A stretch of 64,000 nt of DNA from Ceratobasidium sp. AG-K (GCA_037039685.1 JAWNGF010000001.1:6634001-6698000); one strand, 5' to 3'. Positions 10,096 to 22,740 are shown, numbered from the stretch's first letter. Numbers and translations: made by a program. Notes: generated from the letters alone by a model not told the origin.

Positions 10096-12804
10096 ATGAA
10101 CCTATTACAATCGTCAATAGCTGGCTTGACAGAGCGCGCTCAGGATGTGTAAGTTTTCTCTTCGGCGTGGTATAGTAGCTTGGCTTACGATTCGTGATAC
10201 TAGATATCATCGTACGAGATACCCCCAGTACGTATCTAAACATTGTATCTTTCCATGAACGCGTACTCATCGTTTGCAGAAAGCCGATCCCGCAAATGCA
10301 TGCACTCATTATCGGCATTGACAAATATGCTTGCAACCGGATCTCTGACCTCTCAGGCGCAGTCTCGGACGCCGACCACATGGAACGATTCCTTCGTAAC
10401 GAGCTTGCGGTTCCTGAAGACCATATTACCGTCCTACGCAACCAAGAAGCGACTCGCGCGACGATTATCGCCGAATTTCACGCTCTCCAACTGAAGCGTT
10501 CGATCAGGCCCCTTGATCCTATTCTAATTTACTACGCTGGCCACGGGAGCGAGGTGGAGGCACCAGGTTCTTCCGTCTGCAAAGGGAGCACGCCCAAAAC
10601 CCAGTGCCTAGTTCCCCACGATGTCGGAACCTGGGACAAGGTTGAGATTTGTCCAATTCCTGATTATACCATTTCCACCCTTCTTTACGATTTAGCAGAA
10701 GAAAAGGGAAACAACATTGTGAGTGCTAATACATTGTAGTCTGAAATACCGCGGGACTGACCTATCCTATAAGACTGTGATACTTGATTGTTGTCATTCT
10801 GCCAGTGGTACTCGAGGCGTCGTGAGTGGATCTAGAAAGCCTTCTCCCTCGGCGTCTTCGGTGTCCTTGGCGTCCATGTGTCCACCTCCATCGACCGATG
10901 ATTCTGACTCCTCAGAGTTAAAGAACGCCCGATACACTGACCCGTCGATACTCCCCGGGCTCCAAATTCTACTTGACGATGAGATCCTGGTCAGATCGAG
11001 CCCAGAGCTACCCCAAGCTTCGATTCTACGCGAGGCGTTAGGATCTAGGAAACCATTCCAGCGTGGCATGCGCTCGCACATTTTGCTTGCGGCTTGTGGT
11101 CACTCCGAGAAGGCATTTGAGCGGTCCTCAGGCCGTGGTGGTTACTTTACCTCGCGCCTCCTGGCACAGTTTTGACGCAAAGGGGTTGACAAGTTGACAT
11201 ACAAAAACTGCATGACCAACTTTCCGAAACTCAAGACACCCCGGTGAGTCCTGTATTTAACCATTACACCGCCTCCAAAGACTGACAGTTGTCTTTCTCA
11301 TAGGAAACAGACACCAATCTGCGAGGGAGAGTACGTCAACAGGCTCTTCTTCAATGCTTCTGAACCAGGTTCCCATTATTCTTACATCCCAATCACGTTT
11401 GACGGGAAAAAATACACCCTCAAAGCAGGAGTCGCGCAGGGCATTACAACCAATTCGCGTTTCGGCATATACGAAACCAATATTACTGGTTCTGATAACC
11501 CACAGATTGGTACCTGCCGGGTCACCACTGAGCCGGGCGAACATTGGGTATCGCTTTGTAGACTTGGCGACACGGAGCGGGATTGGTTCAACAGGTTGCA
11601 CCAGCCAGCAGATATACCCAGACCCGATAACTCTCTACTTCAAGTTCCCACAACCGCGAGCGTCCGCCCTCCCATTTCGCGTGGCACTATTGACTCTATT
11701 GGTCCCGAACATTCTCATGTTGTCGCTTTTGCTCAACTAGTCGAATCCAAATCGACGCATACACTCGACGTCTTCTTCACCGACACATTTAGGAAGGGAG
11801 TCCAAGGCGACAAGAGTCAACCGTCTCTTGATCTGAAGCTTCCGCTTCACGTCGAGGAGTTTCCGTCTGAAGACGGAGCAAACGCCGTACTGGGTTTCGA
11901 CGCTCAAAGCACGAAAGTTACGTTTTCTCTCAGGCTCTCCAGCGAGGAGGAATCGAACCACCGATCATGCGTTCTTCCTCACACAGTACCCACCGATTCC
12001 AAGAAACTTGAAGCCGTGTTATTCTCCATGTTGCAGTGGAGGTGGCACTCCTTGCGAAATCCACCCAATGGGTCTCGTTCGATCTCCAAGCATCTTCAGG
12101 TTGAGTTACACAAACTTAAGAAAGATGACGGCGACGGCAGCTTACTGCCCGATGGTGAAAACCTGAACATAGGAGGCGAAGCGACTATTTTCCCCTCCTC
12201 GAAAGTGTTCTACGGGTTCAAGATTATCAATAGCAGCCCTCGCCCACTGTTCGTATACCCATTTTATTTCAGCACCGCCAACCAGTCAATAAGTATGTCA
12301 ATTTTTCGTGCGCTTATACCCGCTATTGTATACTAACAAAATACCTTAGGGCCGCTCTTCCTTCGAGTGCACGGGGGGGACGGAACTGATGCGCCGATGG
12401 ACCGACATTCAGATATGAAGATGGGATGCGGCGACGACGACCATCTACCGATCTCCTTCCAACCCACGAACACTACAGAGATATCCGAGGGCGTTCTCGA
12501 CATTGGGATAGTGAGGTTCTTCATCACGACCGAGCACGCGGATTTCGAGTCGGTCGCTCAGGCATCGCCGTTTGCTGCGCTTGGATGGGTTGGGCGTGGC
12601 GAGGACGAGTTTTCAGATGGGTTATGCTTTGCGCGCAAGGAGCACGCGATGGCAACCCTGGGGGGGGAGAATGTGAAAAATAGTGTAGACGCACTACCCC
12701 CGCAAGACAATGGTTTCATGGTGCACAACGACGGAACCAACTGGAATGCTCATCGGTGGGATGTAGTGGATATGAAGATTATCATCCGGCGCAATCCTCA
12801 GTAG
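10096..12804 (+). CDS. Caspase-like (C14) protein, paralogue B, with premature TGA
   Basis: Six exons fit: 10096-10148, 10204-10227 (24-nt micro-exon), 10280-10718, 10774-11243, 11304-12292 and 12350-12804. The caspase fold is recognised from HALIIGIDKY, the catalytic His in IYYAGHG and the catalytic Cys in DCCHSA, followed by a p10-like block (HILLAACGHSEKAFE). TGA at 11173-11175 stands where gene C has CGA (Arg), inside the p10-like region. Translation would stop near residue 305, leaving a nearly complete peptidase without its C-terminal module, while the downstream frame stays open. C14 peptidases of this type are Cys proteases linked to cell death in fungi. The substrate is unknown. Confidence 0.85.
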
Positions 12805-13580
12805 TCTTCCTACTTGCCATGTTTGGTATCATCTGACTGTAGTGGTTCACATCCTTGTCTGGGGTTTCGTTCATATTTATATTATACTTACTCTCTGCTA
12901 GCGTTGCCTTGTAGTGTTTCGAGTATCTGTTCTACGATAGGTTGGCTGTAACTTGTAATACATGGCATTACTAATCACATCATTATGCTGGACCGAGCCC
13001 CGGGTCGCGGCAGTCTACACCATCAGTCTAGGTCACGCAGTGGCACAAATCCTGCAAGCACATGCCGAGCAGGTGTCACGATGATGAAACCTTGCTCTCT
13101 CTGTCTCTCTATCCGTGTTGACTATGTAATTTGTACTTGCATTCATTACCATCCTTCTGGTTGGGCAATTGGACCAGTGCGTTTATGAAAATCAGGTCGC
13201 AAAACATGTATTTTTGGGAGGGTAAATGGAAACGCCGAGCACGTGCTTTTTACCCACGGTGACAGTGCCACCTGTTTCCAACTCGCTCTGTTGTTCAATT
13301 ACAACCCGAAACAGCAGGCACGACCCCACCTCTCATCGCTGGAATGGTATTCGTGAACCTCAAAGTGAGTGATTTGCTCTACGATATAAGGACGTAGTTG
13401 TGACTCCAGTAGCGTCCCAAATCGAAACCACCTAGCTTTTTCACTCAGTTTTCATCTCATGTGCGAAGCCTGAGGACATCATCGACAAACGGAACTTCTG
13501 TGCGAAATGCCATCCACGGGGTAATGTAGCCTGAGAATCGCGGGTTTTGTTTAATCAACCCAAACTACCACAGCTATATA
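12805..13580. other. Intergenic region after caspase B, containing direct-repeat copy R1
   Basis: No gene is visible. About 13195-13575 is a diverged copy of 15170-15545. Shared landmarks in order are GAGCACGTGC, TTTCCAACTCGCTCT, CGACC(C)CACCTCT, a TTTTTCACT/TTTTCACTTGG block and ACCACAGCT. The copy ends where the Tc1-like element begins. Confidence 0.55.
13195..13575 (+). repeat. Diverged direct repeat, copy R1
   Basis: It has about 380 nt of recognisable but gapped similarity to 15170-15545 in the same orientation, including a conserved CACGTG palindrome. It lies directly left of the Tc1-like element. It may be the flank of a lost caspase unit from the tandem duplications. Identity was judged by eye only. 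Confidence 0.55.
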
Positions 13581-15016
13581 CAGTTACCCACAAAAGGTTT
13601 TAAATGACACGTGTTTCAGCAGAGTTCATATTATAAGTCAGCAACGGATGATCGTAAAAATATAGAAATATATACAGTAGAAAGCCCGGCTTCCGTACTA
13701 TGGAACGCATATCTAAACAAACCAGTCACATAAAAAACAGTCAAGCCATGCAAGAAACAACATAGGGGTCTATATGACAGGTTTCATGACATCTCAAAAC
13801 CCAAACAAGTCAATACTTGATTGAACCACCCTTGTTCTTCAAGACCATTGCCATCCGTCTGGGCATACTCTCTACTAGTCTCTGACAATAGTCCGGCCCA
13901 ATTTCGTCCCATTGAGTCTGAACCCGGTCCCAGAGCTCATGGATGCTTTCAGGGGAGTGCTCGTAGGTACCCAGACGTCGCTTGAGCTCGGCCCATAGAT
14001 TTTCGATCGGGTTAAGATCCGGTGAGTTAGAGGGCCATCCCATAACCTCGATTCCTTCATCATCGAGCCATTTAAGGCAGACCTTGGCCTGGTGAGCAGG
14101 TGCATTATCATGCTGAAATACCATCTCGCCCGGCTCTAGCCCCAAAAGCTCCAGGCTTCGAGTCATCTCATCGCCCAGGATTTGCAGGTAGAGTTCCTTG
14201 TTCAGTGTCCTATCTAGCCTGCAGCCGTGGCCAGTCCCCGCGTACCCCATACAGCCCCAGAACATCAAGGAGCCGCCCCCAAAGTTCCCGGTCTCAATGA
14301 CCAACCGACCATCGAGCCGATCCTCATCCCAGACCCACACCCACCAAATTCCATCTGACCCAAGACGATTAACTTTGGTCTCATCTGACCAGAGCACTCG
14401 CATCCAGTCCACAATAGTCCAATGCTGGTGTGCCCGGGCAAAGGCAAGGCGCTGGCGCTTAACCTTGGCGCTAAGCTTCGGCTTCTTGACCTTCTTCAAG
14501 GCTCTTAAACCAGCGGCTTTGAGCGCACGGCGCACAGTTTCGGGGTGTACAGGAACCCCGCTAATATTATTGACGGTGTGTGTTGCTTGGACAGCCGAAA
14601 CGCAATTATGGTGGGTGATTAAGCGTACTGCGTGGCGCGCTGCAACAGCAGAAAGTTTGCGTGGACGCCCGCCAACCAATGTTTTGAGGTCAGGGCAATG
14701 TTTGGCACGTATGTTGGAGATGGTTCCATGAGAAACACCGGTGTCGCGGCCGATCTTGGCATAATTATCGCCTTTATCGAGCCCGGCAAGAACAGTAGCA
14801 AGTTTGGACTGAGAAATTGCCTTTGGCATAGCGAGATTAGCTGGGGAGTATGTGTATATGCTACAATAAGGAGCACAAAACACTCTCTTATATATGTAGA
14901 ACCTTTACAGGCTACCAAAATTCTGTGATCAAGAGAGGTGACGAAAACATGTTTTTGGGTGAAACACGCTACAAAACCATTTAAATGACCCCTTGTTGTT
15001 GTTTTGCCTGTAACTC
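13581..15016 (-). mobile_element. Tc1/mariner-type DNA transposon
   Basis: A 1.44-kb unit contains one transposase gene. The left end reads TA then CAGTTACCCACAAAAG (from 13581). The right end, read inward on the other strand, begins with a similar AGTTAC...AAAAC (from about 15015) and shares GGTTTT and CGTGTTTCA further in, giving short imperfect terminal inverted repeats. A TA dinucleotide flanks the left end (13579-13580), but the right flank is CG, so the target duplication has decayed or been deleted. Confidence 0.7.
13810..14829 (-). CDS. Tc1/mariner transposase (DD34E)
   Basis: The intronless 339-codon frame starts at ATG 14829 (MPKAISQSK). The frame is open further upstream but without an ATG. 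The N-terminus has paired helix-turn-helix-like DNA-binding features and a GRPRKLS linker. The DDE catalytic triad is complete: Asp in VLWSDETKVNRLG, Asp in FQHDNAPAH and Glu in SPDLNPIENLW, with 34 residues between the last two. Length and triad match fungal Tc1-like transposases of about 340 residues. The frame is uninterrupted, so the enzyme may be functional, which suggests a younger insertion than the neighbouring decayed elements. Confidence 0.93.
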   Translation of the reverse strand: MPKAISQSKLATVLAGLDKGDNYAKIGRDTGVSHGTISNIRAKHCPDLKTLVGGRPRKLSAVAARHAVRLITHHNCVSAVQATHTVNNISGVPVHPETVRRALKAAGLRALKKVKKPKLSAKVKRQRLAFARAHQHWTIVDWMRVLWSDETKVNRLGSDGIWWVWVWDEDRLDGRLVIETGNFGGGSLMFWGCMGYAGTGHGCRLDRTLNKELYLQILGDEMTRSLELLGLEPGEMVFQHDNAPAHQAKVCLKWLDDEGIEVMGWPSNSPDLNPIENLWAELKRRLGTYEHSPESIHELWDRVQTQWDEIGPDYCQRLVESMPRRMAMVLKNKGGSIKY

Positions 15017-15169
15017 CGCCGTTTCCGACTCGTTTCGTGTCGAAACTCATGCGTCCGATAGCTCAGATATCCCGCTTCCAACTGCGCATACACACTCCGC
15101 TCTAGGTGCCCTAGGGCCTGGTCGGTGGCTGAATTGTTGCAAATATATGCGCTATTTGACACGTTGTGT

Positions 15170-15545
15170 GGGGAACTGTATGTATCTTTGCAGGATAAAT
15201 AAAAACGCTGAGCACGTGCCCCTTACCTACGGTGGCGGTGCTCCCTATTTCCAACTCGCTCTACTGGTGAATTGCAGCCCTGGGAGTAAACCCGACCCAC
15301 CTCTTGTCGCAAATATTCGTAAAGCTCCGAGCCATCAATCCGCTCTACAATAATCAGCACGACCTCAGATCTCCAATAACTTCCCTGATCGAAGTTACGT
15401 GGCCTTTTCACTTGGCTGCTCTTCATTTCAAGTGTGTAGCACGGCATTGACAAATTTACCTTCCGTGTGAACTGTCACATCAGGGGGCAAAATGGTCTGA
15501 GACTCACGCGTTTCGAACACTCTACCAAATCACCACAGCTTGCAA
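15170..15545 (+). repeat. Diverged direct repeat, copy R2
   Basis: This is the partner of 13195-13575 in the same orientation on the other side of the Tc1-like element. It keeps the CACGTG palindrome, the TTTCCAACTCGCTCT block and the final ACCACAGCT. It lies about 850 bp upstream of caspase gene C. Confidence 0.55.
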
Positions 15546-16399
15546 TGATGATATCATACCCACTCGCTACTATTGATGGGATGTTCATCTTCCTCGGTTA
15601 ACTTGCATGTTCCTCGTGATCCGTCTACGTGCTAGGACTTTTAGTCACGGGCGTCAATATTTTCTTGTCAAGCCACGAGCATCTATTCGCATTGTCCTTA
15701 AAATAGATATGAGCTACCCCACACCAGACAAAGGACGATCGGAGGCGGAACCATGTCCACAACCTACTGGACAGACCGGACCTTCAAGTTGAGACAACAG
15801 GCAATGTAGTGAAGAGGACTCGACGTTGGATTTCGCGTTAAAGGGCCCCTACCAGTTGGTCTCTGCGTTGTATCCTGACTGCCTGCGACCGCTACTTTCC
15901 CGACGAGTTCGTTTCGTGAGTTTTCCATATCTGGCGTGGGAGCGTGCCACTCAATTAGCGCCGACAATCTATATTCCGGTATTTTGTGCTTCCAGAAGTA
16001 TATTGAGCATTAATACCTCACGGTGATCTCTGCACGCCGAACCTTGTCTAAGCTGTAGAGAATTCCGCGTGGGCGAGGCGGCATCGAATAGAGAAACTGG
16101 GACGAAGAAGGACGATAGCCTTGGCCGGAGATCAGGATCCGGAGCTTGTTCGCTCGAGGATTGATCTCCCAAGTTGCCTGATTCATCCACCGGCACAGCA
16201 TTCTCCGATCAAACTTGCGATATTGCCTAATTGACAGGTGAGGCGCAAGGCGGGCGTCAACATGTTGTTAGGAGCTCTTGGACTGCCGTCTATAGGACAG
16301 CATAGGCACAGATGTCAAGCATAAAAACGCCACGGATCTCCCGTAGATCACCTGTCAATCCCCCCCCCCCCTCGTATCTTTTTGAGATATTTGCTTCCT
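15546..16399. other. 5' flank of caspase gene C
   Basis: No gene is seen. The end resembles the gene B promoter: CAATC plus a C-run (13 C at 16358-16370, against 5 in gene B), then a GATATTT block 10-20 nt before the start codon. The C homopolymer may be a sequencing weak point. Nothing else is recognised. Confidence 0.45.
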
Positions 16400-19161
16400 A
16401 TGAAGGTACTACAAGTGTCGATAGCAGGCTTGACGGAGCGTGTTCAGGATGCGTATGTGGTTATTCATGCCATTCGTGTCGAGGCCGTAACTGATCTCAG
16501 TCTCGGTATTAATTCAATAGGTACCGCCGCAAGAGGTATCCTCAGTACGTACCTTCACCAATTATCTATTTTATGAGCACGAGCTTATTGTTTGCAGGAA
16601 ACCAATCCCAAAGATGCACGCGCTCATCATCGGTATCGACGATTATGCGAGCGATAATATCTCTAAGCTCTCTGGGGCTGTCTCGGACGCCGAGCTCATG
16701 AACCGATTCCTTTGCAAGGAGCTTTCAGTTCCTAGCGACCAGATCAAGTTCCTACGTGACCAAGAGGCTACGCGCGCAGCCATTATCTCTGGATTTACGG
16801 CTCTGCAACATAACCCCAAGATCAACCCGCTCGATCCTATTCTAATTTACTATGCGGGTCATGGGAGCGAAGTGGATACACCGAATGCTTATGTCCGCAA
16901 AGGGAACACGCCGAAAACACAGTGTCTTGTTCCCCACAACGTCGGGATGATGGACGAGGCTGGAGCTGAGATTTGTCCTATTCCGGATTACACACTCTCT
17001 ACGCTTCTTTACGATTTGGCGGAGGTAAAAGGTAACAATATTGTGAGTACTAAATGTCGTTGTCCGAAACGCTCCATGGCTAATCTATCGATAAGACTGT
17101 TATATTCGACTGCTGCCACTCGGCCAGTAGTACTCGAGGGGTTTTGAGTGGTTCTAGAACACCTTCTCCCTCCCTATCATCTACTTCGTTGTCATTCACC
17201 AGTCCACCTTCCTCTCCCATGAATTCCTCCGCGAACTCTCCTATTGATGCTGCATCGCTTGGCGGCAGTAGAGCGCGATACACCGACCCCTCCACGCTTC
17301 CTAGGCTCAATGCTCAACTTGACGACAAGATCCTCACCAGGTCGACCCTAGATCTGCCTCAACCTTCCATCCTACGCGAGGCGATAGGGTCTAGAAAGCC
17401 ATTCCAGCGTGGTATGCGTTCGCACGTTTTGCTCGCAGCTTGTAAGCATTCAGAGAAGGCCTTTGAGCGGCCCTCGGGCCGTGGCGGTTACTTTACTGCC
17501 CAACTCTTGGCACGCTTTCGACGCTATGGAGTTGACAAGATGACCTACAAGGGGTGCATGGATAACTTTCCTACACTCAATACACCGCGGTAGGTCTCCT
17601 CTCGCCACACTTATAGTCTCTTTCGGAAATTGACAACGTCCTTTCCTATAGCCAACAGAACCCAGTATGCGAGGGAGAATATGTCCACAGGCGTCTTTTC
17701 AACGTCTCCGAACCAGGGGCCCATTATTCTTTCATTCCTATCCTATTCGATGGTACCAGATACGTCCTCAAGGCGGGAGTCGCACAGGGCATCAGCCCCC
17801 ACTCTCAATTCGGTCTATACAAGAGTAACATTCTTGGTTCCGATAACCCACAAGTTGGAACCTGTCGCGTTGACATGGCGCCAGAGGAGTATTGGCAATC
17901 GGTTTGCCGGCTTGGCGACAATGAGCGAGGCTGGTTGGATCGTTTGCGCTTGGAAGCAGAATTGCCTGAGCCTGATAGCTCTCTACTTCAAGTGCCCGCG
18001 GCTCCAGGTATGCGCGCTCCCATGCCGCGTGGCACAATCGATTCAATCCTGCCCGGACCCCCTCGAGTTATCGCTTTTGCTCAACTGATCGAAGCCAGAC
18101 CGACGCATACACTCGACATCTTCTTCACCGACGCATTTCGGAAGGCATTCCAGGGCGATACGAGTCAGTTCGTTGACTTGAAGCAGGCCAAGTCGAAGGC
18201 TCAATTCAAGCGAGAGGTCCAGTCCGAAGATGAAGCGAACACCGTGCTGGGTCTGGACACTCGGAACGCCCAAGTAACGTTTACTCTTGCCAACGACGAG
18301 GAGGAGTCTGGTTATAGACCATGTACGCTCCCTCATAAGGTACCTGCCAGTCCAGGCGAAGTCAAGGCCTTATTATCCTCGATGCTGCAATGGAGGTGGC
18401 ACTCCTTGCGAACCCCGCCCGACGGTACTCGTCCGTTCGCCGAGAACCTTCAAGTCGAGCTGTACAAACTTGAAAAAGACGCGTATGATGGTAGCTTGGT
18501 TCCAATCGGTGAAAGCCTTAACGTGGACGGAGAAGCGACGATTATAGCCTCTCCTAAGGAATTCTATGGCCTGAAGGTTGTCAATAACACTCCTCGTCCA
18601 TTGTTCGCGTATCCATTTTATTTCAGCACTGCCAACCAGTCAATTCGTACGTCATAATTCGGGCATCTATACCTGCGTTGCGTGATTCTAACATCGCAAT
18701 CAGGTCCACTCTTTCTTCGAGTATATGGCGGAGATGGGGTTGATGCACCGATGGAAGAATATTCAGACATGTCGATGGGATGCGGCGAAGACGATCACCT
18801 GCCGTTCTCATTTCAACCGACGGGGGCTCCGGAGATATTCCAGGGCATCGTGGACATCGGGATTGTCAGGTTCTTCATCACGACCTTGCCCGCAGATTTT
18901 GAGTCTGTTGCTCAGCCCTCACCCTTTGCGGCACTTGGGTGGGTTAAGCCCGGGGAAGACGACTTCTCGGACGGATTGCGCTTCGCGCGAGAGGAGCAGG
19001 CGAGGGCGACTCTAGGCGGTGAGAACGTCGTTACTCCCACCACCCCTGTTACTCCATCAAGCAGCGGACTCCTAGCGCGTGACGACGAAATGAACTGGCA
19101 GCCACAGGTTCAGAAGTGGGATGTTGTGGAAATGAAGATTATCATTCAGCACAGCACTTAG
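16400..19161 (+). CDS. Caspase-like (C14) protein, paralogue C, intact
   Basis: Six exons (16400-16452, 16521-16544, 16598-17042, 17096-17589, 17652-18646, 18704-19161) give an uninterrupted 822-residue protein. The start and the 24-nt second exon are supported by exact structural agreement with gene B. The peptidase spans about residues 32-330: HALIIGIDDY, catalytic His about 114 in IYYAGHG, catalytic Cys about 181 in DCCHSAS, then a p10-like VLLAACKHSEKAFE block. Residues about 350-822 form a module of unknown function shared by all five genes (QWRWHSLRTPP, YPFYFSTANQSI, LGWVKPG, WDVVEMKIII). There is no signal peptide or membrane segment, so it is probably cytosolic. It is the best candidate for an active member. 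Confidence 0.9.
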
Positions 19162-19991
19162 CGAGTGTTCGTCATCTTGGTGCCTGATTCATACTTGATT
19201 ACACTTTCGTTCATATTCGTCTTTGGATTTTATTTTGTTTGGTAGCTGTATTATGCGCTTGCGAATCTCGATACTATACTATAATGGTGCATATATCATT
19301 TTTGCCGATACCCAGCAAGTTGCTGGGACTACACCCAAATTAGTCAATTCAAGATCAAGAGAAATGTAGAGAAAGTAAGGTCATCAAGCCGCTGCATTCG
19401 ATACAAGGCATATGTCCGCTCCGACGGACTGTGCTTGCTCATGAGCGCCCAAAATGTCGGTTTGAGCATATCGAGCAACCTTTTCACTCCCTACCAGAAC
19501 CCGCGAACTTGACGCTGGCAATGATCGGACGTAGTTCCGGACAGTCGGGTATCGAAGCTCCGAGACGCCACTTTGAAATCGACAGAAACGATTGATCGAC
19601 TATCATATATATAGACAATTTGCTTGATTCTATGATCACACCACACATGTGGCTATTTTGTTGGGACAAACGTGTTCTCAGTCATATTAGAAAGGCCGCG
19701 GAGCGTTCATTCTTGCTCCTATCCCCACGGTTCAGCGTCCCACTCACTACGGAACCCGTTGCCATTCCTTGATATACTTTGTACCCGTGATCAATATGGC
19801 GAGAAACTGGTCGAGCGCTGTACATAAATTGTAAACCTACCCTTTGTCATCTGGGTCCTTGAATCTGACTTCTAGATTACAGATGCGGTACAAGCGATTA
19901 TGCTCCCGCCGGTGATCTAGGTCTCGTCCCAAGTACTACAACGCCAAACACGAGGTAAGCGAATCATATAACGCAGCTCCCCTCTAACCCT
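19162..19991. other. Intergenic region between caspase C and D
   Basis: There is no clear gene. Short upstream exons of gene D probably lie here. A frame between an acceptor at about 19881 and a GTAAGC donor at 19955 would join in phase with 19992 onward, but I could not fix the start codon. Confidence 0.4.
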
Positions 19992-22740
19992 ATGTTTTGT
20001 AGTGAAATCAGGTCGCCGCTCCACGCACTTGTGATTGGTGTCGACGACTACAAGAGCGGTGATATCAAGAACTTGTCCGGGGCGGTTAACGATGCAAAAG
20101 CATTCTGGAGCTACCTTACTGAAGACTTATCGACCCCACAAGGTAACATCACAACTCTATTTAACGAGCAAGCAACCCGAGTCGGAATAATCTCAGCATT
20201 CCAAGCCGTTTGCAAAAATGAAGAAATCAAGCGGGACGATCCCATTGTCATTTACTACTCGGGCCATGGAGCGGAAATCAAGCCACCGCCAGATCGCTCG
20301 GTGAATGGACCGCTGGTACAGTGTATCATTCCACACGATGCCAGCACCCGATCCGAGGCAGTTGTTTGCCCAATTCCTGATTTTACTATTGGTGCGCTTC
20401 TGGGAGAGATAGCGGAAGCCAAGGGTGATAATATCGTAGGCATATTCTCTGATTATACGGTGGTATCGATTATGGAACTATTGAATTTAGACAGTAATTT
20501 TCGATTGTTGTCACTCGGCCGGTGGCTCTCGCGACGGAGAAGATGATGGTGCGCGTTTTATCGAAATGGAGAAGCTCCCCTCTTTTCCAGCGGCAGTGGA
20601 TGCTGAAATCGTTGACCGTGCGCCGTCCGATACGGAAACTTCCCCAAATCCCGCCGGATTTGCCAAGCAGGCGATGGGCTCCCATGTTCTCCTCGCGGCC
20701 TGCGCTCATGGCGAACGGGCATATGAAAACATGAAAACAAGGCGTGGCTACTTTACATCTGCTCTACTGGAACTTCTTCGTCGTGTAAAAGTTGACAACT
20801 TGACATACAAGGGCTGTATGCAGAGGTTGCCAGCGCTCGATACCAAAAAGTACGTTCGATTGGTTATCCTGTAGGGGTAATAACCTTAGTATCGCCTGTC
20901 ACTCTAGGGATCCTCAAAACCCTGTTTGTGAAGGCCATAACATTGGGCGATTATTCTTTAATGCTAAAGTTCCTGGCGCGGATAGCTCTTTTATACTTGT
21001 CAAGACCGCAGGATCGGAGCATATACTTCAAGCTGGTATCGCCGAAGGCGTTTCTCCTGGCTGTACTTTCGCTTTGTATGAGAATCATGTCCTGGGCGCG
21101 AACAACCCCGCCCTCGGTACCCTCGTAGCTCACAGTTGCGGCCCTTCCCATACCGTCTTACTCCCTCTTGATGGAGCCACCAACTTCGCTATTCCCACGT
21201 TGGCCTACGCACGACAAACTGGATACGGCAGTGAACAGGCCCTGGACGTGCATTTTACAGATGACTTTTTGAACTCGGTCAATTCTAGCCCCAAGTGGAA
21301 ATATCTCTTCTCTGGCGGACAAAATAACGTAACGATCCGTCCTGCTGATCAGGCCATAGCCCAGTTGACGGTGGGGATTAGCGAGGACAAGCAATACGCG
21401 ACGTTTACGCTTGCACAACAAGCAGCAATCAAGTATCAGTTTCAGTCTCTCACCCCACCAAAACCTATACCCGCTACGGCTGATTTCGTGTCCCCCGTGC
21501 TTCGCGCTACCGCACTTTGGAGTTGGCACTTGCGACGTACAAACGGCGAGCACCCGTTCCAGCCTGCCGTGAAAGTCGAGTTTTATAAGCTCAGGAATGT
21601 GAACCCCGACAAGAATACGTCTAAGGTCTTTGAGCCAGCGGGAGAGAACCTCAACATTGGAGGAGAAGCCCATATTGTGGTCAAGGATGGCGAATACTAC
21701 GGCTTCAAGATCATTAACAATACGACACGCGACTTGTACGCGTACCCGATCTACTTTTCGATTAGTGACCAATCCATTGGTCAGTCTCTACCTTGATACT
21801 ATATTGCATCGCTGATTGACGTGTGAATGCAGTACCAAAATATAACAATGTCTGCGGCAACGGTAAAGTCGACCCATCCCTACCTCATGATCACACACCC
21901 AACGATCCGACTCAACCTAAATGGAACTACGTGACCGTGGGTTACGGCTCGGGCGGCGTACCTCCTTTGAAGCATCTATTGGCGCCAAATCAGGACCTTG
22001 ACGTAGGAATATACAAAATCTTCTTGACTACCTCTCCCGCCGACTTTTCCTCGCTCGAGCTTCATAGTCCTCTTGAGTTGACGCGCGCTCTGGTTGTGAA
22101 CAAAGATGTCCAAGACTCGCTTGGAAGCGTGCCGATGTGGGATACAATATCCATGACCATCATTCAACATCGCCATGCGATTCCATGTGGGCAAGGTTCA
22201 GTGCAAACAGCGGAAGTAAACCCGGCAAGCCTCGGACCTAGACCCATTCTAAACTCCCAGTGCTTGCGTCCACTCAAGATCCAGGCTGATAGCGCAGCGG
22301 AGAAATCTCATATGTGGTTTGGGTCTGACGCCCTGACTGAAGAGATGATTTCCAGAGCGACTCATCTGCAACTTCGCACACGTTCGAAAGTTACTCCCCC
22401 CGCCAAGGGACCTGCGTCTATACTGGTAAGCGTTCATGCTGCAGCCAAAATGCCAGTCTGATACTCGCTCCAGTCCAAGACTGACTGTACTTGGTTTGAT
22501 CTTAACATCGTTGGTAGCAATGGTATTACCAAGTGCGATGAGCAAGACGAACCACTCACGTGGACAAGTCATACAAACGTGCCCGGCACGGAGCTTGGCT
22601 GGATCGAGGGCCTGGATTTTGATCGTACGCATGAGATTTGGGGGCGTTTGGAGGCTGGAGATACAATTCAAGTCATCGCTAAAGCTCAGTATCGGGGTTG
22701 GACTAACACCGCCGAGGAAGGGAGCCTTGTTATGTGGTAG
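19992..22740 (+). CDS. Caspase-like (C14) protein, paralogue D, with extra C-terminal module
   Basis: Exons: 5' end to 20435, 20491-20849, 20908-21779, 21833-22425 and 22474-22740 (TAG). The ATG at 19992 is in frame, but an upstream exon ending at 19954 is equally possible. The peptidase has HALVIGVDDY, His in IYYSGHG and Cys in DCCHSAGGS. The linker after the catalytic Cys is about 45 residues shorter than in B and C. The common C-terminal module follows in diverged form (NLNIGGEAHIV, YAYPIYFS). Unlike A-C and E it continues for about 180 residues, ending in a last exon with GDTIQVIAKAQYRGWTN. That resembles a beta-rich tail I associate with other basidiomycete proteins, but I cannot name the family. 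Confidence 0.82.

Noticed and set aside
13581..15016. Domesticated transposase as a host gene
   Set aside because: Terminal inverted repeats and an intact intronless DD34E frame fit an ordinary Tc1-like element.
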